From NCBI GenBank assembly GCA_963669155.1, contig OZ022588.1, positions 19,109,938-19,173,937 of the forward strand: a DNA stretch of 64,000 bases, in the 5' to 3' direction. This document shows positions 14,801 to 29,800 of the stretch, one piece after another; positions within the stretch are counted from its first letter, which is position 1; each line of letters begins with the position of its first letter. The notes under the pieces are model-generated. The model was given only the letters and a program-made list of their open reading frames with translations, was not told the DNA's origin and did not search any database. A program made the translations under genes and the position numbers. This DNA is from Arbacia lixula. Its lineage: Eukaryota; Echinodermata; Echinoidea; Arbacioida; Arbaciidae.

Positions 14801-17800
14801 ATAGTAGTGTTCCACTTACCTTCTGATGACTCTTCATAGCTGCCCGTCTCTCCTGCAAAGCACTCGTTGAGGGATGGTGCATCACTCTCATCCTCCGCTG
14901 CATCTTCCATCTCACTCTTCAGGCGAATCAGCGTGCATGCCTGAATGTGGTGCAATCGAACGTAATATCACCTCCATTTAAGTACAGCATACTGTGAGAA
15001 TTTGACTTTATTAAATATTTGTCTTATCATCTAATAACTTGTGAATCCACAATGTTTCTATAACAATATACGTTGAAGTTATATTTCCACATACATTGCT
15101 CCCTCCCTGTTCCTGTTTCTGTAAAGCACAGTGAGACTTCAGTGTAAAACTCTGCTCCATAAGAAAGGATACTGTTATTTTGGGAGAAGAGAGGTGATCA
15201 ACAAGGTGCTCCAGTGGGAGCCCAAGCATGGTAAGCAAACAAGGGGAAGACAACGTATCACTTACAACAATCAACTGAGAAGTGATATTGGTTGGAGAAG
15301 TCAAGAGCCGACCACCATGGACGACTGAAAAGCATGGAAAAGACTAGAGACTGGTGATTGAGTGTGCCCAAAATAAGAAAGTCATCATCATTAGCATCAT
15401 TACCTTCTGAAAGTATGCAATGAAATGTAAATGGTGCACATTACCTTCTTGTAGGAGCTGGTGAACAGGTTGACAAGCAGACTGGTGAGGGGGTAAGCCT
15501 CAAGGATGGTCTTCACCCTCTGGGTGGCGGTGAAGGGGGGCAGGATCTCTAGCTTGGCCTGGGGAACCTTGCCAATGTCGCTCTCCTAGTCAGCATAGCA
15601 AGGGGGAAATACATCCATACAATGTACATATGTTGTATTGTCAGGACTCAATAGACCATCTTCATTATGGTTTCAAATTTTATGCAGCGCACCTCCCACA
15701 TTATCTGCTCTACTGGTAATACACAACGGGCTATGAATAAACTTCAAATTCCTTAATTGAGCCACACCCTTCTGGGTAGTGCACTTTCATGGCAAATTTG
15801 TACATTCTTATTGGACCACGGTTCAAGTAGCCCAAGTGTGTAACTGTGAGCAACTGGCCTAGATACCAGGTAGGAATCATCTCAAAATGATAAAATCACT
15901 GAACTTAAACAATTCTGCCACTATTACAGCCCATACCTACTCCCATCCCTTACCTATAACTTTCTACCTTGAACATCTGGGCTCTCTTGAATAAAACTTA
16001 CGATTGATGGTAACTTTGCTACCAATGGCAATTTCTATGGAAACCTTAAATTTGATTAGCCGATGAGCAAAGTTACCATGGTAGTTATTACTGATGCCAG
16101 AGTTACCATTAATGGTATTTTTACCTGTGATAAGATTTCAATGTGCAGGTCCTCCAGCAGCTGGGTTAGAGCTTTCAGGGTAAAGGTAGACAGAGCGACG
16201 GTCAGGCTGCTGAATCCAAGGCTTCTGTGGGAAGGGGGAAGGGGGTGAAAGCATACAAGAATAGTGGACAAACTTGCATTCCTGATGACAAGACTAGATG
16301 CTAACAGAGCTCTCCAGCAGGTATTCCAATTAACTCATAGCATCTTATATCTCATACTAATTAAGCATTCTGCGTATATTTAAAACAAAATATTCTCAAA
16401 GGAGAATAACACCCTTTATGCAAGTTGATTTATACCACAGCAAAAAAAATCAGTGAAACTGAGGAAATTCAAACAAATTATTTTTTATAAAGACAATGAG
16501 AGATTTTATGACTGAAGTACAATGCCAACCAAGACTTGAAACATTGCAGTGTCAATTTCTGCATGGTGGACGTGTTTGCGCTTTGCATTATCTTCTATAT
16601 TGTGCAAGCAGAGCAAGATCTCTTGAATGAAATGTCTGCCTTCAAAGTTACAGAGTGCAGCCCATACAGGTTATGGGTTATTTCACATCAAGTGTATACT
16701 TTTGTAAAAAAAAAAATGATTTTCCACTACTTTGGTTCATTTTTAGCATTCTCTTCATTGTAAAAGCAGTTTTGTTTGATGGACTTTATCATGAACAACC
16801 TGCAGTTTTGATTTCATAAAATTTCAAATATTATTTGTTAATTTACAGCACTTTTAGTGCATTTGTAATAGAAAATGGATTCTCATTTCACATTTTTTTT
16901 CAAAGTTCGCTAATATTCTTAAGACATTCAATGAGAGTTGTATTGAATTTTAATATTATTGTATAAGCACAACCAGTACTTAACATTAGGAAACTCATTT
17001 TATGAAATTCCACCCATAAATGTGGAACTTATGTTTTTGTAAAAGGTATCTTTTTCCGATAAATTTAAGAACTGTGTCCTCTCCAGAACATTTAAGTCAC
17101 CGGCAGTGAATTAAATTGATCAATATGTGCCAAAACTCAACTTATCCAATCTTCAGAATAGATATATTTTATTGCTTGGTTAGTTTGACCTATTTATTTT
17201 CTGTTAAAAGGGTGTCCTCTCCAGGAAAGGCAATTTTTTTTATATTTTGATGCGATAAGGATTTTGGCATCTATTATTTTGGTACTAAATTAATTGTATG
17301 CTTCAATTCAACATAATGAGATTTGATTTTCCTTTTAAATTCTTATGGACAGTAAGTATCTCACACTAATGCAATGTTTAACAACATGTCCTCTCCAGGA
17401 AAAAGGTAGTTCATATTTTAACAATGTACAGAAACAATAATTTTAACAGTAAAAGTCCTTTTTTATGTGAGAAAACTATGATGTATTGTTCGATACAATG
17501 AAAGAATCAGTGAAATATCATTTCAACTATGAAAATGCTATTCTGGGATTGATTTTCATTAAGCCGTCTGTTTAATTGAGCAATATCAAAAGTCAGTAGC
17601 TGAAATATTCAAACACCATGTTTTGATATGCAAAAGAAACAATGTGATACTGATTGTTACTGTGTATCTGAAAAAATTCACTGAACATGGTAATTATTTA
17701 CAACCCTGGTAAATAATCTACTGTAAATAATACTACTGTCTTCATGTAGTACTGGAGAGGACACATATTTTAACACATGGTTGCATTTACAATTTGTTCA

Positions 17801-20800
17801 CTTGTATCTACAGCTAACTATTGATTTGATCGTAGGTAATTGCATCCTGAACACCGTGGCAGGTAACAGTTCACTTAAAGTTAAATTGAATTGGAGGCTG
17901 ACATCACAAACCAAGGAACTTGACAAAACAGACAAAAATTACAGTGGGAAAACTAATGGAGACGCTTAGTGGCCTACCCAGACTTGTGACTTGTATGTTT
18001 TATAGGGGTAAATATTGTTGAATGTTAACTACGTGTATGCTACCAGCATTATTAGTTCTGAAATGTAGCAACCAAAATGAAAAAACAGAGCGAGATATAT
18101 CACTTTTTTGTATGAAATTGATTTTGAATATACTAGCATTGTAGGTAAGTTTCCAGATTACTGCTTTTTTACCTGCTAGTATAAAGGCATTTAACGCCTT
18201 TACAATGTACTTCACTGCATGAAAAAATGTCCTCTCCAGGATACATTAGTAGTTTATTGTTTAGGCAACAAAGGCAAAATTTCAAAGTGTTCTAATTATT
18301 TGTCAGTTACGGTACTACTTCTTGATCAGTTTAATCACAGGAACTTGCGTTTGAAAATTGGAGCTAAACAATCGAAAAACATACATGTTTGTGCTAATAT
18401 TCCTTATAAATACCAGTTTCATGAACTGTAGGGTATCTGGACTCTTACAAAGTTGTCTTGCCTAATGATAACGTTATATACGAAAATCAGTATACAAGAC
18501 TAACAAATGAAGTGACAAGAGTAAGTTGCATTGAGACATTGGGATTTCATTGTTAAATAAAATGTCCTGTCCAGAACGTATCAATGCGTTATTCTTTGAT
18601 AGTTCACATTACAAAGATTCTACATAATAAGACAAATATTTTAATAATGGTGTATCAATAAACAACAGAAGTATTGTTTTTATAGTGAAACACAGCTACA
18701 TTGTAAATCAACATGTTACTATGTGACAACTTCCTACATGTTCAGGTTACATTTGCTTATAATTGGAGCTGTACTTTATGGTAAGCACTTTGAGGTTTAT
18801 CTCATACCAATATATGTCATTTAGCTCTGTAACATTGCTATAGCATTTGGCATGTTTATGCAGAAGTGTTAAAAAGGATTGATACACTGTAATTCACATA
18901 TTCATTCAAATAGTAGGAGTTCATTTTTGTAGGGTTTGTTGTTAAACAATTGCCTCTCCAATACACTTCAATAAATAAGATTTGGAAGCTCACAGTAAAT
19001 TGGTTCTTGCCAATACTTATTCATTATACAACAACAAACAATTTAGATTTAAAGAAACCAGTGTACATCAAATTTGAAGTCATATAAAGAGAAGAACTAC
19101 AGTTGTTGATGTCACAAAAAGTTTTATCCCCTCCATATCTCAGTTTGCCACATTTATTTTATGGCCAAATACGGTTAGTCTGAAGATATAATTAGTATAT
19201 TGACATTGTATAAGTAGTATAGATATTTATATAAATGCACAGAGAACCATGAGTGTCACAGTCATAGCTATAATAAAGTTGATGTGCATCTTGTTGAGCA
19301 TAATGTCTTCACCAGATGCCAATTGTTTTTGTTCCTGTATTTCAATTACCTATTTAAACATGTTAACATGGATGCCTTGCTCTATAACTTTAAATACAAA
19401 TGGCATATACCCTAAGGTTTCAGAATATGTCTATAATTATTTCCCCTCACAAAAACTCTCATTTTTACCCCCCCCCCCCCTGAGAAAAAAGGTTTGACCA
19501 TCATACACATGACTGATTATGACTCCACTGAACAGATGAACATCATAACTTTCTTGTAACTTTTCCAAAATTTTGCTGCAATATCAAAATCTGCTTCCCC
19601 GTTTCTTATTGATTTATCCTTTTATGATGAACATCATAACTTTCTTGTAACTTTTCCAAAATTTTGCTGCAATATCAAAATCTGCTTCCCCGTTTCTTAT
19701 TGATTTATCCTATTATTCTCCATAACTTTGTTGTAACATCCTTACCAATTCAATTTGCCTCCACTCATTCTGTTTTTGCAATTATAATCTTAATTCAGAT
19801 GAAATTAGGGTTAACATTTTTCTGAAAAAAACCTTCCCATCCAAACTCACCCCTTGGCAGCAGTAGGTCTTGACATGCCAGCAGTCCCAGGGACTGTGGT
19901 CTGCACACCATCCTTCCCGGGCAGCTTGCTCCCGGCCGGCGCAGGGGATTTCCCTGTTCCCCCTCCAACGACACCCTCTCCAGCACTCTTCCCTGCAGCA
20001 GCAGCAGCGAGGGGTGCGGTGGGGAGGAGGCTGGGGCTGGGGCTGGCTGGTTTCTCCTCCCCTGCCCTGGCTCTGTCTGTGGAGGGGGGCAGGGTGGGGG
20101 TGAGGCTGAGGATATGGTCCAACCCGCCCAGGGAGCACCACGCCCCCATCAAGTACAGGTTCTGTAGATGCTGCTCAGAAGAAAAGACAAGGATCATCCT
20201 AATCGTATTTCACAATGAACTTGCATCCATTATCTAAACTGAAAGTTAACTAGAGCAATTTAACTATAAATTTGCCTCCGCCTTTATGTTAGCTTCATCT
20301 GGTTTGAACTGATAATCATCTATGCATAGAAAACTTGAGTGTGGTTGAAATTGGACCAATGAATTCCTTATCATAGCCCAAATTCATTCACCATTGACCT
20401 CTGAATAATTAAACTACTACTCTAATTAATATATCTATATTTAGTAATCCATTTATTTATTGCATTGTGTTAATACTTGACTATTGAACTATTAGTTATT
20501 GCAAAAAATATCACTTTGGGGCATTTTTAATCAAGTCTTATCCAAGATATCTTACCAAGATATTTTGTAGAAATTCAGAGCCAATTCAGAGACCAATGAA
20601 ACAGAAGGGCAGGGAGAAGAAAAAGAAGCAAAAACATTAAATAGAAGATTAAGACTTTGGGGTTACTTACATGTCCACTGGCTCTCGTTGAAGCCTTGAT
20701 GTTTCCCACAAGCTTCTCAAAGAGGGAGAGCTGTAACAAATAGAGTAAAATAGATCAACAGATCAATCAATATAAAAGTACATTTTAAGATTTCAATGTT

Positions 20801-23800
20801 GAAAAGTCGGTCTTTTCCTTAACCCTTTTTCACACACATACCCTACAGTATTTTTTTTTCATTTTCTGATTTTTCCCAGAGGAAAAATGTTTATTCATAG
20901 TATTACTCATATATATATATATTTTGTTTACTTTGATAATACATGTCAATACATGGTTATAAGCGAAAATATCATGTTATACAAAGAAAATTAAAATAAA
21001 GAGACACAGGTGAAGCCTACTGCTTAAATTGTCCTAAAAACAAAGCCCATTTCTTGTCAAACTTGTCAAACCTTTACCTCTTTCACAAATTTGTCAGATG
21101 AAAATATTGTTCTCACCGTATTGTCCCTACCGCTGTTGACAAAATATTAATGAGTCACATTGAATGAAAATTTCAGGTATTGGTAACTTGTCATTGTATC
21201 TTATCTATTGACCGGACTGGTGAATAGTTGCTGCTCAGTAAGCAGTAGACGAAGGTTGGGTTCCCTCTCGTTCCAAGAGGTTTGTTTGACTTGGTTTTCA
21301 TTCATGTACAGGATGGATCATGCTACCCTTACTACTGGGTGTATGCCTATAATTTCTTTTCAATTAGAAGTTTCTTGCGTACCCCTTTGACCACAACGGA
21401 GTTGCAGATGGTCTCCAGCTCCTCCTCCTTCGTAGCTGTGATGCTGGCAACCCCGGACCCTGATGCCGAGCGCACATGGCCACTGCTCACTCCCACCCCT
21501 GTGTTCACAATGGAGCTGGCCACAGCAGCAGCGATGGCTGCATAGAGGCAACTCATGATCACCGTGGCAACCTTCTCCAGGTGGGTGGCGGTCATGGGTT
21601 CGAGTGTTGGGAGGTCAAGGACCCGCGTCACAATGGTCATGTCATTCAGAAGGGAGGTGAAACTGGAAAGGAGGTCAAAATTCATATATTCATTTCCTGC
21701 TCCCTTTGCATTACTTTTTAATTGGAATTAGAGCAATTGGACTGCCACATAGTCAATAAATATCCGTCCAGCTTTGTTAGCTTCACCTGGTTGAAATTGA
21801 TTTTCTATGTTCAGAAAAATTGTAGGGTTGGTTGAAAATGTACCATTGAATTCATAAATGCAATCAAACCATTAAATTACTAGAAATTGCCATTTTTTAT
21901 TTATTTTTTTTTTACCCAAATGTCATCAGCCTACCTCCAATTTATGTGTTTGGTAGAAATTGGACCACTGAATTCCAAATCAAAACCCCCTGAACTTTGT
22001 ATTGCGGGCTGTGCCTACCTGGCCTTGATGCTGCTAGCGTCACTGAGGGTGGTGGGCAGGACAAAGCCCTGACCTGTGGCAGCCTCCCGGTAGTTGTTGA
22101 TGTAGCGCTGCAAGAAGGGCAGGTTGAGACACACGTCCAGCAGGATGTCTGCACCACGCAGAGCATGAAGATTGTCAATGTTACGGGAGGCAAAGTACAG
22201 CCGCCCACTGTCCTTCTCAAGGGACTTCTACAAACAAATCAAAGACAAGCCCTGATATGAATACTTTTGTTGCAGAACATGCATTAAATACCAGGCACAT
22301 CATCAATAAGGATAGATCATCAACTTTCAAGCATACTTTGGGCCATGGAAAGTGAAAGAGTGGATTTTGATAAAGAAGATCAAGCCAAAACTCAGTAGGG
22401 TTTGTGGATACACACTATCACAAATATGCCCCAGTGATCAACTGAGAAGCAAAAAAGAATAACATTAAACTTAAATGAAATCAGAAGGTATGAGGACGTG
22501 TAAAATGACTGAAGGTTGGTAGAAGCAGAAAACATTTCTGTTTCACAAACCCCAACTAACAAAAGTGTTTAATATGATTGTTAATGTTTGCTGAAGTTAT
22601 TGTCATAACAACTACTTTCATTCATTGCAATCAATATCATTATTTGTGTATTCACCAAAATTATCATCACCTCACCATTAATTCTTTTAATTACAACTGC
22701 TATTGTTCATACCAATTATTCATATGCTTGTTACTATATCATTGTTTTTGTTACTACTCTTACAATCGGTATTATCACAAACATATTTTCATAATCATTA
22801 CTTTCACGATGTTTGCTCTAACTCTTGTCAGCATTAACTGTGTAAGTGTCATTACTGTTCTTATCATTATCTTCCCACTTACCAGACTCTCAGGTTCATT
22901 GGTGACGCTAGCCTTGCTCAAGATGGTGGTAGGCAAAGCCGAGCTGCCAAGAGCGGCTGAGCTGGTGTCCCTGAAGGCCGACATGAGTTGCTTCACAAAG
23001 TCTGAACGAGACATCGCCTGGGCCTCACGCACCTTGATCAATGTCGTCTCCTCTGAAACACAAACAGTGTGACAGGATCAGAAATCATATTAAGGGACGG
23101 CGACAGAGGAAGATGAAGGAGTTACCAAGATGGAGTAGTTTTATATTTAAGTGGACATTCATTCCTTCTTCTAATTGATTGAATTTTTGAACTGTTCTTG
23201 TTATGTAATGACTGCTGCCTCATGATGTACTGACAGGCACAATCATTATGATAGTGGTGCCAACCTTGAACAATTGAAAAACGTATTCAAGAGGTTTGAA
23301 AAACCTATTTTTCACCCATAGTCATATTTTCACATGTGAATGCTGCAAGACATCACATGATCCCTTACACTACAGTTGTTCATCGCCGTGGGCCACAGCG
23401 TGCCGGGCCATGCAATGCAGTCATTAACAAAATCAGCTCCAACTTTTTGGAGAATTCTTCATTTTTGTCTATTTTTAAGAGTTCAAATTTTCCCAAATAT
23501 ACAGAGATTTCATGTTGTCGTTTTGAATTTTAGCATGATATTGGAAGTTAACTTGCCATTATTTTCCTTCGTCTCTGAGTGAATCATAAAGCTTGTACAC
23601 TAACAGACATTCTTTTGGTAAAATGGGACTTACAAACTTTCTAGTGAGAGATCTTGAATACATGAGGTACCGGGTGACATAATGGTATTAGTATTAAATA
23701 TTTACATGCATACGCAATGAGAATGTACACCCCACCGTCTAAGTACATGTACTTACATGAGCATGGGAACATTTATGTGCGTAAGCCAGATGAGTACATG

Positions 23801-26800
23801 CAGTACTGGTAGTGCAGCATACATGGTAATGCGCAAACATTGCATTGCTTTAACAGTGCACCCCTGGCTCTGTGAACCTCCCATACAGTTAAGACACAAT
23901 ACATGGTCAGGAACATATGATCAGAATTAGCAATAAAAAAATCATTTTAAAAATGCCATATTTTCTTATGAAAATGAAATAATTACAGCAAAATCGTACC
24001 ACTTGGCAACTCTGATACAGCTCTTCTCTGGACTGGATAAACCCAGTGGTGGCACTTTACATTAATTACGTGTACATTTATGCACAATTGTTCGCAATTT
24101 CAAGAAAAAAGGAGTTATTTGCAATGTACATGTATGTTCCCGAGATGGTAGCATACTCAAAATTTAAAAATAGGATCTACTTTGGTGAATCACGGAAAGG
24201 GTGGGGTGTGTTTAAGCTTTTAAAACATTACAAAAGTGTTTTTATAATAAGTATACCTAATATGCAAAATGCAAGGGTGGTTTTGGGGGCTAATTCATAC
24301 TCATTTTGTGTAAAAATGGTATACCGAGTCTGAGTACAGAATGAATTGAGATGTACCACTATGTTACAATTAAACATAACCACTATACCATGACACCTCC
24401 TCAAATGTACCAGTATATTGGTTACTCACCTGTTGACTTTTTGGTAGAGGGTGGCATCTGGGCAGTCTTCAGCATGGCCGTCAGGGTCATGACATTTGAC
24501 CTTTGGAGTTGACCCACCCCTGTGCACAGCCCCTCTATCAGAGACATCAGGTTTCTCTGTGAATCACAATAGAAGTTCAGTTCAATTACTATTACTAGTC
24601 ACAACATATGTAGGCCGAACAGTCCATTTCACAGATTAATTTGGTCTCATTATTTGTTTTAAAAAACTCAACTAGCCCCTTAATCCAAGACATTAGGTTT
24701 CTCTGTGAATCACAATAGAAAAATAGACCGACAGGATACACATGCACAGTGTGAGTCACATTGTTTTTCCAGAGAACAATTCAGTTAAATTTCTCTGACT
24801 TATTACTTGTCACGACACATGTAGGCCTTAGTAGTCATTGTCCACTGCACAGATGAATTTGGTCTTAATTTTGTTAAATACCGTAGCCTGTCAAGCTCAG
24901 TGAATAACTCCCATCACAATCAATCAGTTGAACATCAAGAATGTCACAATTGACATAATCAACATGTCATGTAGTGATCATACGTGCAATTAATCACATA
25001 TTTTAAGATAAAATTTTGCTTTCTTTCAACAATTCAAAGTGCCAAGGGAAAATATTCCCTAGTTCTACTGGGAATTTTCTCTGGTAATTTTGCAGTCACA
25101 CCTACCAAAAACTATAGGATTCAAATTAGGGTAACTAGTTCTGCAAGAATCTTTGGCCAGTATGACTGCCCCCTATTGGGTGTTAGACATTACCTGTGAG
25201 ACAGAGCAGGCCTCTTTGTATCTGAGCATCCGCTGCAGACAGAAGTCCATCAGAGTGTAGCATGCTGACACCACGTTGCCAATCACAGACTTGGACACTG
25301 GGGGAATAAAAGAGGTGAAAAACAGACAAATAATGGTTAGAATGGCCCAAATTCACAAAGGATTTTTAAAGTTTAACGACGGTTTTATATATGGAGCATT
25401 TATAAGCAAATACAGTGTATGCCTGCTTGCTTTACATCGTGGTATGTACTTGTCAGAAAGATCCAACACTGAAATCGTGCGTTTTGCATAGGGTGCTAAA
25501 TTCACGCTGGCTACTATGGGTTAGATCTGAATCGATTTGATCAATCCATGGTCAGGCACGAAAAGTGATTTAAAAAAAACGCTGAAAATATTTTTGAGTC
25601 TCAGCAAGGGGCCAAAGCAACCAAGCGGGGGGAGGACGTCCTCCCATGGAGAAGACCTTTTTTGAAATTTGGGGATCAAAATCATGCAATCTGGTGCATT
25701 CTTTCATGAGGTTCCCCACCATAACATCTAATGGGATTCAAGGTAACTTCTGAGGTAAAACAAGCTCTGAATACACATTCAGATGCATCAGGAGTAATAG
25801 GTGAGCTTATTAAAGTCATGTAAATGTGTTTTGCTGTAGTAAAAACTAGAGCAATTCGACTGCCGCGCAGTCGATAAATATGCCTCCGCCTCTATGCTAA
25901 CTCTATTTATATTTATTCTCAGAAAACCTGTTTGGTGGGGAAATATGGGCAAAATATCATATTCTGTTTTTTCATGTTTGGCAATGTTCATTGACCTTTG
26001 ACTTCCAATCTAATCAGTCCATCTAAAGCCATCCTTGTATCAAGTTTGTTTAACCCTAATCAGGCCAGGCTTTTTGGACTGTTCTGTGGCCAAGGGGGGG
26101 TTGATTCAACCCCCCCTTGAGATCTCGGCCATCGATCGCGCGATTGCGACAAAATTTGGCACGCATGATACCTGTGTCATAATCTACAAGATTATTTTGT
26201 TATATTTTTCAAAATTGTTAATTGTTAATTTTAATTAATTAATTATGCAAATTTAGCCCACAATTATATAAAACACTAAATAAAAACATTTAGAGTCTAA
26301 TATTTGGTTTGTATATCTGTAATAATATGTTCAAGAATTGGTCATCAAAAAAACTTTGAAAATTCATTTTAATTCTTATGTATTTTATTGTTTTTGGAAT
26401 TTCTTATGTATTTCTTTGTTTTTTTACTTTTGTTTTTCTTTGTTTTTTTTATTGAAAATTGTCAGTGACCACTTTTCAGCCATGATTAGCATCAAATTGA
26501 TCAATCAAAATTATCAAATGGAAAAATAATTAGGCTTTTATGAGTTTTATGAACGAGCACTGTTTTCCATAGGAAATGCACACAAAATTGCAAAATTGTG
26601 CACGTTTTTGGATGACATGTGTTACGAAAACGGGCGTGGCTCCGTAATGGTATGCGTGGAAGTTGCGAATTTGGTATCAAAAGATGCGCAAGACTTGAAA
26701 GAAAAAAGTCAAGAAGTGTCGCGATGAGTCGTTCTCGCGTTGCGGCATTATTGCACGAAACGTCGAGGGGGGGGTTGATTCAACCCCCCCCCGGCCGTTT

Positions 26801-29800
26801 TAGGGTTAAAATTATCCAATCTGGGGTAAAGTTCATTGACCTTTGACCTTTCAGACGTTTTACACACAATTTCAGCAGTCTACCTCCATGAAGTGATACA
26901 TCTCTGTACCATGTTTGGTTCACATAGAACCATTAGTTTCATATTAAATGTGAAAAATAATAAATTTGGCTCAATTTTTAGCCAATTTTGGCATAGTTCA
27001 TTGATCTTTGACCTCTGACCTTTGAGAATTTTCACCAAAAATATCATCAGTCTACCCCCAAGTAGTGATCCATCTTTGCACCATGTTTGGTTGGTATTGC
27101 ACACTTGGATCTTGATTTATTTTGAATAATATTACTTTGGGGCAATTTTTTTAGCTATTTTTGGCAAAGTTCATTGACCTTTCACCTTTCAGGAATTTTA
27201 CCCAAACTTTCATCAATCTACCTCCATGAAGTGATACATTTCTGTACCATGTTTGGTTAGAATCACACCATTGGATTTGGGTTTATTGTGAAAAATATCA
27301 ATTTGGGGCCAATTTTTAGCAAATTGTTGCAAAGTTCATTTATCATTGACCTCAGGCCTTCCAGGAATTTCACCAAAAAATGTCACCAGTATATTCCCAA
27401 GTAGTGATCCATCTTTGTACCACGTTTCATGAGAATTGCATTTTTGGATTCAGTTTTATGGTAAAAAATATGAAGTCTTGGGCAGTTTTTAGCCAATTTT
27501 GGCGAAGTTCAGTGACCTTTGACCTCTGAACTTTCACGAATTTTATCACAAATGTCACCAGTCTATTCCCAAGTAGTGATCTATCTTTGTAATATGTTTC
27601 ATGAGAATTGAATCCTTGGATTTGGATTTATTGTGAAAAATTTAAAGCTTGGGGCAGTTTTTAGCCAATTTTGGCAAAGTTCATTGACCTTTGACCTCTG
27701 GACTTTCAGGAAATTTATAAAAAATTTCACCAGTCTATTCCTCAGTAGTGATCCATCTTTGCACCATGTTTCATGAGAATTGGATCCTTGGATTTGGCTT
27801 TATTGTGAAAAAGGTCAATTTGGGGCAATTTTTCACAAAGTTCATTGACCTTTGACCTTTGACCTCAATCAGAATTGACCCCTATTTTACACACTTCATT
27901 GGTTTTATGCAATACACACATGTACCAAGTTTAAAGCAAATCTGGTTAACAGTTCTCAAGATATTGCCTAAACGGATTCGGGACGGACGTACGGACGGAC
28001 GGACGGACGGACGGACGGACGGACGGACGGACGTACGTACGGACGGACGGACGGACGGACGGACGGACAACCCGAAAACATAATGCCTCCGGCCACTTCG
28101 TGGCGGAGGCATAAAAAAACTGCTATGTTTCAACTACCTACTTTCTCAACAGATATCAATCATGACTTTCCCTGCACTCAATGGATTCGTTTCCATCTTA
28201 CTTAGCGAATCAGACAATGGTGACCCACAAAAACTTTGACGCCTGCAAAAAAATTTCACAAGGTAACAATAAACAACTTGTATCACGACCCGTGAACAAA
28301 CATTCGCACACACATGTTCCAAGACGCACGGTAGCTCGCCTGCGCTGCACCCGGCCGGCCCGGGCAGCTCAGCCACAACAATCACTAGTGCGGGCATGCC
28401 ATGGGGCCGGAAGCTCCGCAGTGCTGAAATTGCTCACAATTATAGCCACACGGTGCAATATCTATGGTAGCGCTAAAAAGACCAAATCAGAAAAAAACAC
28501 TTAGATTTCAAATTTCTGGGTTTTTTTCTACATGGAAAAACATTCCAAAATTTAAAAAAAAAGCAGAAATCCACAAAAGCGTAGAAAATTTTCATGCCTG
28601 CATGGTCTAAAAATTGTAAAAATCATTGTAACTAGCATGAATGTAGCACCCTACACAGTAATGCAAGCTTTCAGTATTGGACCTTTGTGAAACATACACA
28701 ATATACCAAGCTTTTGTTTTTGTTTACTGGTAACTACACCATAAAATTTGCTTAAGCATGGTCTAAATCTGAAACTCCTTCATGAATTCTGTCCATAGTG
28801 CTTTGTACCCATTTAATCTACTTCCACTATTTTGTCTGCAAAGAAAACCTTGAACTTACCCTTTGTGTTAATTAGACCTTGTAAAATTCTATGCCATAAT
28901 CTTTACCACAATATTAAAGATTGTCCGTCCCTTTTGCAAGCTTAAAATTTGAAGTCATCTATCACGATCGTAAATTGAAGAAAGTGTGATTCAAGACCAT
29001 TTCTAAGAATATAGCATGTTGAAGCTTTCTGTATATGTAAAAAATTTCAGCCGTTAAATTTCAAACCGACTTCTTTCGTACCACGAAAAAAGTATTAGTC
29101 TTTGTTACAGTATCTATGTGGTTATTATGCGTGTGTGAAATCCTAATTTTATGAGTAACTACCAAACTTTGGAGATGATTCCTTCCATAGAACATTTTTT
29201 TTTCATAATACGTTTTATAATTTAATAAACAGATTAATCAATAAAGCAGATATTTCAACACAAACTGCTAAGAGCCTGAGGTAAAGACTATTAATCAGAC
29301 GTTGTTTACGTGCATTATTTGAATTTTACACTACGTATCAGTTTCAAATTGTGAATATAGAGCTTGCTAACACTTCTCTATATGTTTTGCCAATGTTTCG
29401 ATGGTTTTGTGGTGATCTGAAAAAGGGACTGGCTGTCTTTAAGCCCAAACCCTGACCCTAGATGAAATGTGATAATAACGCCATTTACACTGTCCAACAA
29501 AAACCATGATTTTTCTGAGATCGCGATCTTAGATAAATCATGGTTTTTGCTGGACTTAAAACTGGCGCTACTTATACCAATAGACCGTTTTCGTAATGTA
29601 TGCACAAGACCTTTAATTTTGCACACGGCCGCAACCTCGGACAAACAAACACTGCCCGTCGTCTGCACCGTACCGTACCACATGCATACGAAGTACACAA
29701 TGCGGCGCTAGTTCATAAGTGTATCCGTACTTTGGCACTTATTTTATAAATTTGAACCCTAAACCTAACCCAAACCCTAACCCTAACCCTAATTCTAAAC

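Larger units (their letters stand above)
25846..28114 (-). mobile_element. Helentron-like element, copy D (complete, carrying a nested insertion)
   Basis: Both termini present: ctagagcaattcgactgccg at left and, at right, a long (CGGA)n (27980-28071), acccgaaaacataatgcctc and the palindrome ending 28114. Seven or more ~170-bp internal units. Interrupted at 26054-26805 by a TTAA-flanked MITE. Same strand as UBR4. Confidence 0.82.

Noticed and set aside
21360-21551. Alternative frame over UBR4 exon 7
   Set aside because: Shadow of the conserved UBR4 frame, which aligns with human and splices in phase.
27859-28133. TDGRTDGRTDGR repeat protein
   Set aside because: Translation of the (GGAC)n microsatellite in Helentron copy D.
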